A stretch of 35,266 nucleotides of DNA from Acanthamoeba lenticulata. Its lineage: Eukaryota; Discosea; Longamoebia; Acanthamoebidae. The stretch lies in contig NAVB01000026.1 of the NCBI GenBank assembly GCA_002179805.1, forward strand, positions 1 to 35,266, read 5' to 3'. The position numbers and the translations under genes were made by a program. Positions 20,575-30,790 of the stretch are shown one piece after another. The notes beneath the pieces were generated by a model. The model had not been told where the DNA came from, searched no databases, and saw only the letters and a program-made list of their open reading frames with translations. Position 1 is the stretch's first letter. Every line of letters starts with the position of its first letter.

Positions 20575-20598
20575 GCCACGTCATCAACAACCAATCAG
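20575..20598 (+). promoter_or_regulatory. 24-base element, copy 2, with CCAAT box
   Basis: It is identical to 18713-18736. The CCAATCAG box (20591-20598) lies 27 bases before a TATA-like TTTAAAA (20626-20632), which is 30 bases before the ATG at 20663. The order CCAAT, TATA-like, start is a classical compact eukaryotic promoter. Confidence 0.55.
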
Positions 20599-20662
20599 AA
20601 GCTGTGCCGAGGAAGCAAGAAACAGTTTAAAATCCTCCTTCTTTGTTTCTTTATTATCCACC

Positions 20663-21070
20663 ATGTCCAGCGCAGAAGAAGCAAACTTAGAGACCGTGCG
20701 TGCCTACTTACGCGCGCTGGAGGCACTTGCTGTAGGTGAAGACTTGAGTCGTTTCTTCACGGCAGATGCGCTGCAAGAGGAGCTCCCAAACCTCTTGAAC
20801 CCCACCGGGGGGCAAAGCGACCTGGCCACCATTTTGAAGCGAGCCGAGCGTGGACGCGAGCTCCTCAGCGAGACCCATTATGAAGTGGTCTCTGAGCTGG
20901 CGCAGGGCTCCCGGGTCGCCGTTGAAGCGGTCTGGACCGGCAAGCTGGCAGTCGACCTGGGCTCTCTGCGTGCGGGTGCCGCCCTACGGGCCCACTTCGC
21001 CATGTTCTTCGAGTTTCATGACGGTCGCATCCAGCGCCAACGCAACTACGACTGCTTCGAGCCCTTCTGA
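20663..21070 (+). CDS. SnoaL/NTF2-like (ketosteroid isomerase-fold) small protein
   Basis: A single uninterrupted exon encodes 135 residues from ATG 20663 to TGA 21068-21070. The N-terminal helices (ANLETVRAYLRALEALAVGE, then DLSRFFTADALQEELPN) lead to a conserved pattern: ELLSETHYEVVSELAQGSRV, AVEAVWTGKL, LRAHFAMFFEFHDGRIQRQR and a terminal NYDCFEPF. This is the cone-shaped alpha+beta barrel of the SnoaL-like/NTF2-like superfamily, in which the last strand closes a hydrophobic pocket. Members are polyketide cyclases, isomerases or ligand-binding proteins; no specific reaction can be assigned. It is the only clearly intronless gene in a window of intron-rich genes. Together with its bacterial-type domain this suggests acquisition from bacteria, although codon use now matches the neighbours. 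The terminal EPF is not a targeting signal I recognise. Confidence 0.8.
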   Translation: MSSAEEANLETVRAYLRALEALAVGEDLSRFFTADALQEELPNLLNPTGGQSDLATILKRAERGRELLSETHYEVVSELAQGSRVAVEAVWTGKLAVDLGSLRAGAALRAHFAMFFEFHDGRIQRQRNYDCFEPF

Positions 21071-21197
21071 AGGTGATCTCGTGGTGAAGCTCAAATTCTA
21101 TTCTCAAGTGCTTGGTTGACGTTCCACGCCATTCGTCATAAATAACGTTTCTACCGGGCTGTACAAGAAGAGGGAGGAGTGCCTCCACGTGTCATCA

Positions 21198-22665
21198 TCA
21201 GAGGTGAGGATTATTGACCGAGACGGTCTTTCGCGTGTCGGCCACGGTCTTGAAGTCGCCTGTGCGTGCCATACCCGAACGCAAGCGTGAGAAGAAAGCT
21301 GTGGTTGAGGCCGTCGCAGGACGAGGGGAGGGCAGGGGAACAAATACCGTAGACCCTCTTTACACCGTTGATACACTTCATGTCCTTCATGTCGTTCGTG
21401 TTAACGGTGGAGAGGCGCCACTTCTTGGGTTCCTTCGACTTCCACTCGGGCGAATCCGGGTCCAAGCGTTTCGGGATGATCACCTGCCGTTTTGGGTTGT
21501 CGTCAGTCAACGCTCAACCTACAACAGAAGTAGAGGATCACCTATTATGGGTGCGCACCTTCTTGATGTCGCCGTGGGCCGAGAGATAACCCGCGATCCA
21601 GAGGTCATCTGTGGTGAAGCACTCGCGCGGCAGGTCCTCCTTGAGCTTGGCCGAATCAAACCATGACACGCGGTAGGCGTTGCCACAGCAGGCCTGCAGC
21701 ACGTCGACCATCGTGCCAGCCGGGCCTCGCTGCATGTAGGTCAGGTAGACCGGAACGACGCCTGGCGGACGAGAGAGACACACAGACAGAGAGCTTGGTG
21801 AGCAAGGCTGGCCGGCGGGGGGGGGGGGCTGGGTGGCAAGAGGAGCAGCTCAACGCACTCATCGGTGGCGGGACCCACATGAAACCCCAGCCGCACACGC
21901 CAAACGCAGTGTTGGAGTAGTGCTCCATGTACCTGCAGTGAGTAGAGCATTGTCCATGGCGCGTTGAGCCAAAACGATGCAACAACGACGACGCAAGGAG
22001 GACTCATCTTACCACGCAAGATACTTGACAGTGTCGGGCGGGTAGACCTGGTCGTCGTCCACGGTGATGATGATGGTGTTGGGGTCGCCCTCCTCCTCTT
22101 CCAGCACGGCGGGCAACAGCTTGGTGAGCGGCCCCACGTCCTGGCAACGATTGACGGTGATGCCGCTTGGGAACACGATGTTGTGCTTCTCGATTTCTTC
22201 ATCATAGCTCATATTGCTCCTGGGATTACGACCAAGGGGGACGTTGAGGTAGATCTTGTCGGCCGGCAGCGATTGCGCGAGCAACGAATCCAAGGCGGGA
22301 CGAAGAAGCGGCAGATGGTGTGGCATTGTGGTGAGCGAAAGAACCACACGGGATTTGGGCTTCCATCCAGCGGGCGGATCACCGATGGCTCCTCCATTCG
22401 GGAACTGATGCTTGAGGTTGGGTGGCGGGAAGGGTGCGGTGTACATGTTGACGAAGATGGGGTTGACAGTGCCCCACACTAGAATGGTCTTGTAGTAGAC
22501 GAGCAAGATGCCCGTAACGATCATCCCGAGAAAAATCAATCGCCACGTCCACGACATGTCCTGATACGTGCGGTTCAAGTTGAAGAGGAGCCTGGGCACG
22601 ACATGGAACACCCCCTTGCTGCAATCAATCTCCCTCATCTCTGACCTTGCGGGCAGCGTGGCCAT
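21198..22665 (-). CDS. Type II membrane glycosyltransferase-like protein
   Basis: Five exons join in frame: 22665-22013, 21932-21859, 21761-21559, 21483-21348 and 21259-21198, giving 375 residues. The short cytosolic N-terminus is followed by a signal anchor (WRLIFLGMIVTGILLVYY). The lumenal domain opens with SRVVLSLTTMPHHLPLLRPA, LDSLLAQSLPADKIYLNVPL and DVGPLTKLLPAVLEEEEGDP, then NTIIITVDDDQVYPPDTVKY. The DDD triad after a hydrophobic strand is the metal/nucleotide-sugar DxD site of GT-A folds. Later blocks are YSNTAFGVCGWGFMWVPP, GPAGTMVDVLQACCGNAYRV and RECFTTDDLWIAGYLSAHGD. The last small exon ends TVSVNNPHL. Golgi location and transfer of a sugar to a glycan or protein are inferred; donor and acceptor are unknown. 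The start lies 62 bp from the stop of the next gene on the same strand. Confidence 0.78.
21817..21828 (+). repeat. G12 homopolymer in an intron
   Basis: A run of twelve G on the plus strand (C on the coding strand) forms part of the intron between exons 2 and 3 of the glycosyltransferase-like gene. It is likely length-variable or sequencing-error prone. Confidence 0.9.
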
Positions 22666-22727
22666 TTTACTTAATAAATTAATTTTTGGTTCTTTTCTCT
22701 TTGAATAAAATAAATTAATGGATTGTA

Positions 22728-25700
22728 CTAAACTACATCCTCTTGCTCGCCTACAGCCTCGCAGAAGAAGTCAGCGACGTCCGCCATCGTTGGCCGCTTC
22801 TTGGGCTTGTTCTTCCAGCACTGCGTCATCAGCGCGCGATAGTCAGCGGGGCAGTCGGCTGGCACCTGGGGTCGCTTGCCCTCGAGCACGTCGAGCGTGA
22901 CGCCCATGAAGTTGCGCCCCGCGTACGGCTGCTTCCTCGTCACCACCTCCCACATGATGATCCCGAACGAGTACACGTCGGCGCTCTCATCATACTTCTC
23001 CCCGCGAAGCACTTCGGGCGCCGTCCACGCCGGCGTGCCGCACCGCGTCATCGTCGTATTCTCCTCCTTGATGCGGGCAAAGCCAAAGTCGGCCACCTTC
23101 ACGTTCCAGCTCTCATCCACCAGCAGGTTCGACGTCTTCAGGTCCCGATGCACGATACAGGGCTGGTGCGAGTGAAGGTAGTGCACGCCGCGAGCAGCGT
23201 CGCGAAGCAGCCGCATCCGCAGCTGCCACGGCAGTTTGATGGCCGTGTGGGCGAGGATGCTTCGGAGCGAGCCCTGCTTGACCCACTCGGTGACGAGGCA
23301 CAGGTTGGGCATGCGCAGACACGCGCCGATGAAGAGCACGATGTTGGGATTCCGCATCTTCGACAGACACGCCACTTCGGCCCGGAATTCGAGCAGGTGA
23401 CGCTCGTCGAGCTTCTGCTTGATGAACCGCTTCACGGCCACATCGATGCCCTTCCACATGCCCTTGAAGACGACGCCGTAGGAGCCGATGCCGATCTGTT
23501 GGCCCACCTGGATGTCCTCGTACTTGATCGCCCATCGTACGAGGTTGGCCCCCGTGAGGAAGGCGTCCTCGCCCATCCCGCTCGCCAGTCGCTCGAGGTC
23601 CACGGTTCGATCGGAGATGTCCGCCCCGAGGTCTTGGTTGGTGCTGCGATCGGCGCCAGAGCCGTCCGCCGCGTCGCTCTCATCATCCTCGTCACTCGAT
23701 GCAGCGCCGTCGCGCACGGCCGCGCCAAAGTTGCCGAAATAGCGGGCCTCGAGCCCGCGCACTCGCATCTCAAAGATCTCGGTCTTGCCGGACTCCTCGT
23801 GGCCCAGCTCAGTGACGCCCAGCCGCGCGAAGCGTCGGTGCTCGCGCACGAGCTCCGTGTCGCGGAGCCGCTCAAAGGCCATGCGCGTGAGGAGGATCTG
23901 GCCGCCCTGGGCGAGCATCGTCACCCTGGCGGCGGCTTCCACGGGCGGGCCGAGGTACTCCACGCGTCGCGACACCGGGTCGCGCCTCAGCTTGGGCGTG
24001 CCCACGTGCACGCCCATCCGCACCCGCAGTCCGCGGAAGATGATCCGGTCGTCCACCCCGCCGATCTCCTCGGCCACTTCGTCTAACTCGAGCAGCTTGT
24101 CCGGCCAGTCGACGTGGATGAGCTTGCGCTGGGCCTCGGCGCACCAGGCCAGCGCGTCGATCACGCTGGAGAAGGCCATGCAGAAGGAACCCTCGCCTAC
24201 GATCTTCTCCTTGAGGAAGACGGCCTCGTAGCCCCGGTGCTTGGCCAGCAGCGAGCGGAGGGTGTGGTTGTGCAGTAGCGTCGCCTCGCACATGTCCTGG
24301 GGGTTGGTCGACCACAGCTGGGCGGCCTTGGCAATGTCGGTGAAGACCAGCGCCACCTCGCCCTCGGGCGGCGGCACGCCATCGAGCGGCTGCGCGAGGA
24401 GCGCCGCGGTTTCGCCCTCGTCCGTCGATCGGCTGCTCATCGACGACGGGCCTTGACTCTCTGCACATACGAAAAATTTGAATAAGAAAAAATCAGAATA
24501 AAAATGAACAATAATCTTAATAATAATAAAAAAAAAAACAAGATGAGCAGACGTACGGTGGAGCCGGTTTTGTGAATTATGTGAGGACGACGACGAGTGA
24601 TTTGGCTGCGTCTCCATCAAGGCGGAGAGGCGGGTCATGATTTCGAGGAAGGTCGGGCGCACAGACGGCTCTCGGCTCCAGCAATCCGTGAGCAGCTTCA
24701 AGTAGTCGGGATCGGCTTCTACGCTCGGCGCACGTCAAAGTAACACATAAAATCAAACACGTAAGCCATCGCGTATTGGGCCCGATCGAATAAAATAAAC
24801 AGATGACAGAAAATAGAAAATAAATGTCGGCTGTTGAACGCACCCACGTTGATAGCGGGCCGAGCGTCGTCACGGATGACCGACACGGCGATCGCGGCCG
24901 GAGACATGCCCGCATAGGGCTGCTGCCGAGTCAGGAGCTCCCACAGGATGATGCCAAAGGCGTAGACATCTGTGGCGAACGTGCAAGAGATGAGAACGAG
25001 CGCGACTTGCGGCCAGCCCCCACACCAGACCAAGTCCTAACGAGCGCAGTGGACATACCGGCAAGGGCGTAGTCGACGCCGGCCCGCTCGGAGAGGGTCT
25101 CGGGCGCCATCCAGTGGATGGAGCCCTGCTGCTGGATCGACGAGTCGCGCTTGAGGTCGCCCTTGAACCGCGTGAGGCCAAAGTCGGAGACCTTGAGGAT
25201 CCACTTGGCGTCGAGCAGCAAGTTGAGCGACTTGAGGTCGCGGTGGACGATGCCCGACGAGTGGAGAAAGTGCATGCCCTTGGCCGCTTGCAGCGCCAGC
25301 CGGACCATGACGGGCAGGGGCAGGTCGGGGATGAGCTCGTTGTGGATGAGGTCGAACAGGGAGCCGAGGCCCATGAATTCCATCACGATGCACATGCGCG
25401 GGGGCCTGGTGCAGGCCGCCATGAAGAGCACCACGTGCGGATGCCGCAGCGCCGTCATCACCTCGACCTCGTCGCGGAAAGCGCGCTGCAAGTCCTTGGA
25501 CAGCGTGCCCCGATCGGCGGCGATGAGCTTGACCGCCACGTCGGTGCCCTTCCACGTCGCCTGTGACGCCGGCCACAAAAAACAGAAGATTAATTTGACG
25601 AACGAGTGGATCGTACTCGACTTCAAGCGGAGATCGACGTACTCGGTAGACCTCGCCGTAGCCGCCGATGCCGAGAATGTCGCCCATCTCGAGCTCGTCA

Positions 25701-28700
25701 AAGTCGATCTCCCAGTCCTGGCGGCCTCGGCCGCGCGAGCGGCCCAGCAGCCAACAGCCCAGCGCCAGCGCCACGGCGGCCAGCAGCAGCAGAATGACCG
25801 CCGGGATGCCGATGCCCAAGGAGAGCCCGAGGATCACCCCAAGCACGGTCGTGTCGGCTGCGCCACACAGAGTCAGTCGGTCAACCGAAGCTTCGCCTGG
25901 CAGGAGGCGAGGCACGACGCACTCTTGACCCGCTCGCAGTAGTCCCCCTCGAAGCCGGTCTTGCACACGCAGGCACTGTCGACGCAGGTGCCCTGGTCGG
26001 AGCAGATGGTGCCCGCGTAGACGCAGCCCGCTAGTGAAAAGGCCTGCTGGCCGTTGGAGGTCACCGAGGCCAGCTGGTTAACCAGCTCCGTCTTGGTCGG
26101 CTGGGCCATCGAGGCCACCACCATGTGGCCGCTGGACATCGCCCATTATTGAAATGAATTAATATTGAATTAAAAGAACGAATAAGTAAAGAACGAAGAG
26201 AGGCGGACGTACGCGCGGGCGATCTGCAGCGCGGAAGAGTCGGTCTGGGTCCAGTAGATCCAGTCGACGAGGGCCTGCGCCTTGGAGAAGTCGGCCATAC
26301 TCTTGGAGCGGACCATCAGCGCGTTGAACGTCACCATCGGGTAGCTGTCCTGTCCCGGAGCTAACACGACAGAGGTCAACCCTGGGGCCGGGCGCCAATG
26401 CCACACAGCGGGCGAGGCGCGTCCACGTACAGAGCATGATGAAGAAGTCCGAGCTGTTGCCCTGGTGGTTGACGATGGCCGACAAGATGGTGGTATCATT
26501 GGGGTAGACCAGCGTGCCCTCGGCGTTGGGGATCTGCGCAAACTGGAGCGTCGGGGCCGCGTTGAGCGAGAGGAAGTGGACCCACCACGAAAAGATGTAG
26601 GGCGTGTTGGAGAGCGCCTTCTGCAGCGCGCTGATGCTGCTGACGTTGATCGTACGCCCCGGGTCCTGCACCGCCACAGGATACGTCGGCAGCGAGACGG
26701 GCCCGACCTGCCACGACCAGCGCATGTGAGCCCAAAGGCTGAACGACCGGACTCGTCATAGGCACGCGTACCTGAAGGTCAAAGTCGGGCACGCGATTGC
26801 TGAGGGTCTGCATGACGGCGTGGACCGAGGTCTGAGCGGTGGTGACCACGGGCACGATGATGTCATGGTTCGGCAGCAGATCGGCCACGGCCGGGTTGAG
26901 TTCGCGGATGCGCGTGTCGTTCCAGTTCTTGATCTGCGCCGCGCACGAATCACACAGCGTCAGCTCGCCAAGAATGGAAGCCACATAGGCGGCGAGGGGC
27001 AGAGGGGCGCACTCGGTTGAGGTAAATATCCGAAACGACCTCCCACGTGAGCGTCATGGGCGGCAGACCGACCAACTCGGGTACCTGGCCCGCCGGCGTG
27101 CGGTGAGAAAAAAGGGCACAAAAAACGTTTAATAAAAATACGAATAATAAAAGAATCAAATAGAAATCCTAAAAAATAAAAATAAAAGGAGGAAGGCAGA
27201 GAGGAGGTACATTGTAGGAGAAGCAATAAGCATGGGCGTGCACTTTGATGGCGATGACGTCGGGCATGGGCGCTAGTTGCGTTGCGTTTAGCGGAACCAC
27301 CGTCGAACCAAAGTCAATGTCGTCTGTCGTCAAATGACGTGAGACCAATCAAGTCGACACCGATCAGCCTTCATGAGCGCGATGAAGATGACGAAAGATA
27401 CGAACCCGTTTGCATGTTCTGGATCGATGACAGCGCGTCGCCGTTGAAGAACTTCATGCGGAAGTTGCTTTGTCGATACTCGGCCGCCCAGGCCGTGTAG
27501 ACCGGCTGGGGCGCGCCGAGGCCGATGACATAGGCCGAGCTCGTTGCGCGCGCGCCGTCGCACATGATCGTGCCCAGCGCGTCCATGAGGTGGCGCCGGT
27601 AGGCGATGTCCAGGCTGAAGAAGCCCGCAGTCTGGGCCAGCGCCACCGCGTAGTCGTTCACCTGCGTCCAACTGACGTAGTCGAGCAGGTCCTTCACGGC
27701 GGGGCAGTTGGTGGTGCTGGTCGAGTTGAACGGTAAGATGACTATCGCGCTCAGGTAGGTGAGCGGCCAGCTGCCGTCGCCGCCGTTGCTGATGTCGGCC
27801 ACGAACTGCTGGGCAAAGACCGACTCGCGGAAGTAGGCCAATGCCTGCTGGGCGCTCGTCGAGCTGACCGTCACCGTGGTCCCGTTGGCGTCCTTCATGG
27901 CAGCGTAGCGCATGCCCTGAGCATCCTTGACCCGGAAGTAGCTCATCGTGTACGGCACAGAGAGCAGGTGGTCCTGCCTGGTGGTCAGGTTGTTGCTCGC
28001 GTAGCCGCTCCCTCCGAGCAGCTCGTAGAGCGAGCCGCCGGCCTGTGCCAGCGCCGCGGCAAAGTCGCTGTCGTGCGCGAGGGCCCTGAGAAGGGCTGCC
28101 GACACGTCGGCGCCGAAGGATTCCAATGTGCGCTTGTAGGCCAACTCGATGGGCTGGCCGGGCAGCTTGGAGGCGAGGCTTGGGTTGAGCGTGGCGATGG
28201 CCGAATCGTTCCACATGGTGATGTTGCGGCGCCATACGCGCGAGAGCGTGGCGACGTCGAACAAGAGCGTGTCGTTGACACCGAGTTCAGGCAGGTTGTA
28301 GGCGATGACGATTGAGCTGACCGTGAGGGGCAGCTGCACAAACGGACCATCGTATGGCTCCAACAGGCTGGTGTCCATCACCAACGACTCAGCGGCCACA
28401 AAGTTGACTTGGCCCGTGGTCAACATGTGAAACGCGTTTGTGAGGTTGGAGACCTCTAACATGGACACGTCCAAGTCGTCCCTGTATGTACATCCTTTTC
28501 ATGGTTATTATTTAATATAAACCTTTTGATATGATTTAACGATGAAGAAAGAGACGAGAAAAGGAGCACGTAAGAGAGCCCGCAAAAGGAAGCCAAGCAG
28601 AGGAAGAAGAGAGGGGGGGGGGGAAGAAAGGTCAAGTTGCTGCGTGCGGTGCGAGATGCTGGACTGAGAGGGGCATAGAAGACGAACCGGACATAGTGGT

Positions 28701-28896
28701 AGGCAGTTTGCCAGGGGCTGAAGAGAGAGGTGAGGCTGGCGGGTCCCGCCCCGACCACGGCTTGCGCGGGCGATACGCCCCAGCCGAGCATGGTCATCAA
28801 CACGAGCACCACCACAACCGTCGTGGTCATAATCATCTTATTGCCGGGTCCCGGCACCGCGGCACGCCGTGCGAGCGGTTCGTTTCCCCTCGCCAT
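22728..28896 (-). CDS. Receptor: two PstS-like domains, EGF-like module, TM, TKL kinase, nucleotidyl cyclase, TKL kinase
   Basis: ATG 28896 opens a signal-anchor (MIMTTTVVVVLVLMTMLGWG); TAA/TAG-free exons run to the stop at 22728. Domain 1 (about 28480-27510) has QLPLTVSSIVIAYNLPELG and WNDSAIATLNPSLASKLPG, the pattern of phosphate-binding PstS-like proteins. Domain 2 (about 27490-26230) repeats it with DIDFGSTVVPLNATQLAPMP, SYNVPELVG and IKNWNDTRIRELNPAVADLL. An EGF-like module follows (CVYAGTICSDQGTCVDSACV, CKTGFEGDYC; about 26030-25940), then a membrane span (about 25850-25740). Kinase 1 has GIGGYGEVYR, VAVK, HRDLKSLN, DFG and APE. The cyclase domain (24390-23750) starts VALVFTDIAK. Kinase 2 has GIGSYGVVFKG, VAVK, HRDLKTSN, DFGFAR and APE. 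Both kinases keep catalytic residues. It should convert an external ligand signal into phosphorylation and perhaps cyclic nucleotide. About a dozen introns; joins in the N-terminal part are approximate. Confidence 0.87.
28613..28623 (+). repeat. G11 homopolymer in an intron
   Basis: Eleven consecutive G on the plus strand lie within the probable first intron of the receptor gene. This is the second such run in the window after 21817-21828. Confidence 0.9.
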
Positions 28897-29204
28897 GACG
28901 ATGCCGCTGCTCTCCGGCCTTCTCTTCCCTGTTCAACCGACTAGCGCTCGATCTTCTTTTGCTACCTAATCTGTGGTATTTTCTCTTTACCTGGGGCCTG
29001 TCTTGCAACACAGCGCTGAGTGGTCCTAAAAGAGGCGCGTTCTCGCTCGGCCACTACCCATGCTCCCGTAGAGCTGACAGCGGAGAACACAATCTCCCAC
29101 CGTCATCGGTGTTTGGATTTTATAAAATCGCCCAGTGGGCGTGCAGATAACCGTCAATCCTTATCTCCCAACACCCGGGTGGCGGTGTCCCCGCGGACGG
29201 ACAA
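28897..29204. other. Intergenic region upstream of the receptor gene
   Basis: These 308 bases lie between the stop of the UBL-UBA-UBR gene and the receptor start, both on the minus strand. The main landmark is a symmetric TATA element at 29118-29127. No coding sequence is supported. Confidence 0.5.
29118..29127 (-). promoter_or_regulatory. Palindromic TATA element (TTTTATAAAA)
   Basis: TATAAAA is readable on both strands. On the minus strand it lies about 220 bases before the receptor ATG, so the leader would be near 190 nt or contain an intron. No plus-strand gene starts nearby. Confidence 0.4.
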
Positions 29205-30790
29205 TCAAGACGACGCAGAGCTGGCACCACCAGACGCCGAGGCGATGGTGCTGTCTCCACCACCGCTGCTCTTGCGGACGGTCGGCACGCGGAGGGCGCG
29301 ACACTTGAAGCTGTGCACGCCGGCGCCGCAGTCGCAGTAGAACTGGGACGAAGTACGCGCGCGAGAGAGTTGGTGGCCCTTGTGGCACACGCGAGCGCAG
29401 ACCTCACAACAGCCCTCGTTTCCAGAGAGGTTGCAAGTGTAGCACTGGTACCAGGTCTGCACGCGTGAAAACGTGAGAACCCCGACAAGGGGCCACATCG
29501 AATAGACGTCCGTGCTCGTTTACCTGTGGGGCGTAGTTGGGGCCGGTGACTGCGTAGGTGCACACGTTTGCCGTCACGGCCTTGTGCACACGAGGGTCGA
29601 CCACAGGCGCTGCGGCGTGGAAGAAGACACAAGATCGCGTGTGTATGGGTGAGCAAGATGGACGAAGCACAGATGGTGGAGGCGGTGAGGGAGGCCCTAC
29701 CAACGCCATACACGGCGACCAGCTGCCGCTTTTGATCGGTCGAGAGCGGAGCGTCGACATCGGCGTCCTCTGAGTGCATTAGCAGCCACTCCATCGCCGC
29801 CTCGAGGTTCATCCTGACCATCATGACGATCATCAGAGGACGGCACAATCACGGACTAGCCGTGCGGGAATTCATACCGGTGGAGCCAGAGCGCCTTCTT
29901 GGCCCTCTCGGCAGGGAAGCCCATCTCCGTGAGCATCTGCATGTCCTCGGGCTTGGGCTCGGGCAGGTTGGGCTCCGGCGGCGGCGCAGCGACGGGCGCG
30001 GGGGCTGCTGGAGACATTGCCGCGGGCTGAGGCGGAGTCGAGGGGGCCAACGGGGAGCCCGCCAGCGGCGCGGGCATGGTGAGGATGGGCGGCACGGCGC
30101 CGGGCGGGGTCTGGCCACCAGTTGACGTGTTGAACGCGCTGGCCAGCTCCATGAGCATCCGCTGAAGGTCCAACTGACCTCCACCGGGGATCGGGATAGG
30201 CGCGGCGACGGGAGGCGGGGCCGCAGCGGTGGGCACCGGCACGGGCGCGGGCGCGGGTGCGGCGGTGGGCACTGGCGCAGGCTGGGGCTGTGAACACAAC
30301 ATTTTACGATTCAGATCAGACAAAACCGACGCCAAGGAAGGAACCAAAGCCTCGTACCGCTGGTGCAGGTGCTGTCGTTTGTGCGGGAGCGCTCACGTTC
30401 ATGAAGGGGGTCTCGAAAGGGAGCTCGAGCACTTCTTCCTTCACCAACTGTGTTGTAAGGCAGTGTGAGTCTTAAGACAGAGAGAGGACAGGAGGCAATC
30501 AATAAGACGTACTGGGACAAGAAGAATGAGGTGATCATTTTCGTGAAGGTTGAGCGCGCCCACGGTGGCATCATCAGCCAAAGTGCGACCTCGCCATACC
30601 AGCTTCTGTGAGTCCACTTCAAAGCCTTTGGCGCGCTGGATCGAGGCCTTAATTTGCCCTATCTGCGCCCCCAAGCCAATACTTAGCAAAAATGCAGTGA
30701 CTGACTTTAGTCACTGAGACGAACCTTGTCCTCTCGATTGACTTGCACGTCGAACCGACTTTCTTGCGGTGCCTTTACCCAGATCTTCAT
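29205..30790 (-). CDS. Ubiquitin-like (UBL) - UBA - UBR-box zinc finger protein
   Basis: Seven exons join in frame: 30790-30725, 30662-30513, 30447-30358, 30287-29878, 29813-29701, 29609-29524 and 29456-29205, giving 388 residues. Residues 1-72 form a UBL: MKIWVKAPQESRFDVQV, QKLVWRGRTLADDATV, ENDHLILLVP. An Ala/Pro-rich linker (about 100-205) is followed by a UBA: EDMQMLTEMGFPAERAKKAL, then MNLEAAMEWLLMHSED. The C-terminal third is a UBR box: YQCYTCNLSGNEGCCEVC, ARVCHKGHQLSRARTSSQFY, CDCGAG, with the Cys/His zinc ligands in place. A Ser/Ala tail ends it. UBL and UBA domains bind proteasome and ubiquitin chains; UBR boxes bind N-degrons. It may shuttle N-degron substrates to the proteasome (inference). 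No RING or HECT domain is present. A possible 5'-UTR intron ends just upstream (TGCGCTGCAG). Confidence 0.85.

Larger units (their letters stand above)
19942..20662. other. Intergenic interval with possible exon remnant and short tandem repeat
   Basis: These 721 bases lie between two gene starts. A plus-strand frame from about 20184 to 20409 has G/C-biased third positions and reads LESAFVLKQCLLDGAGAFGN then NTIDVLDATYFFINTNPQQQ, but lacks an ATG and clear splice sites. It may be a gene remnant or an unrecognised exon. A 23-base tandem duplication lies inside it (20325-20369). The right end is the promoter of the SnoaL-like gene. Confidence 0.4.

Noticed and set aside
22743..24086. 447-codon plus-strand frame opposite the cyclase/kinase 2 exon
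   Set aside because: Antisense shadow of a long exon with clear kinase motifs; composition (His/Leu/Arg/Asp rich) is typical of such shadows.
24480..24540. Hydrophobic Phe/Ile-rich stretch between kinase 1 and the cyclase that looks like a second membrane span
   Set aside because: It lies between a good donor (GTACGTCT) and acceptor (TGTGCAG) and is an AT-rich intron that happens to be open.
28500..28560. AT-rich stretch considered as a possible origin or scar
   Set aside because: It fits an ordinary AT-rich intron of the receptor gene between the signal-anchor exon and the first PstS-like exon.
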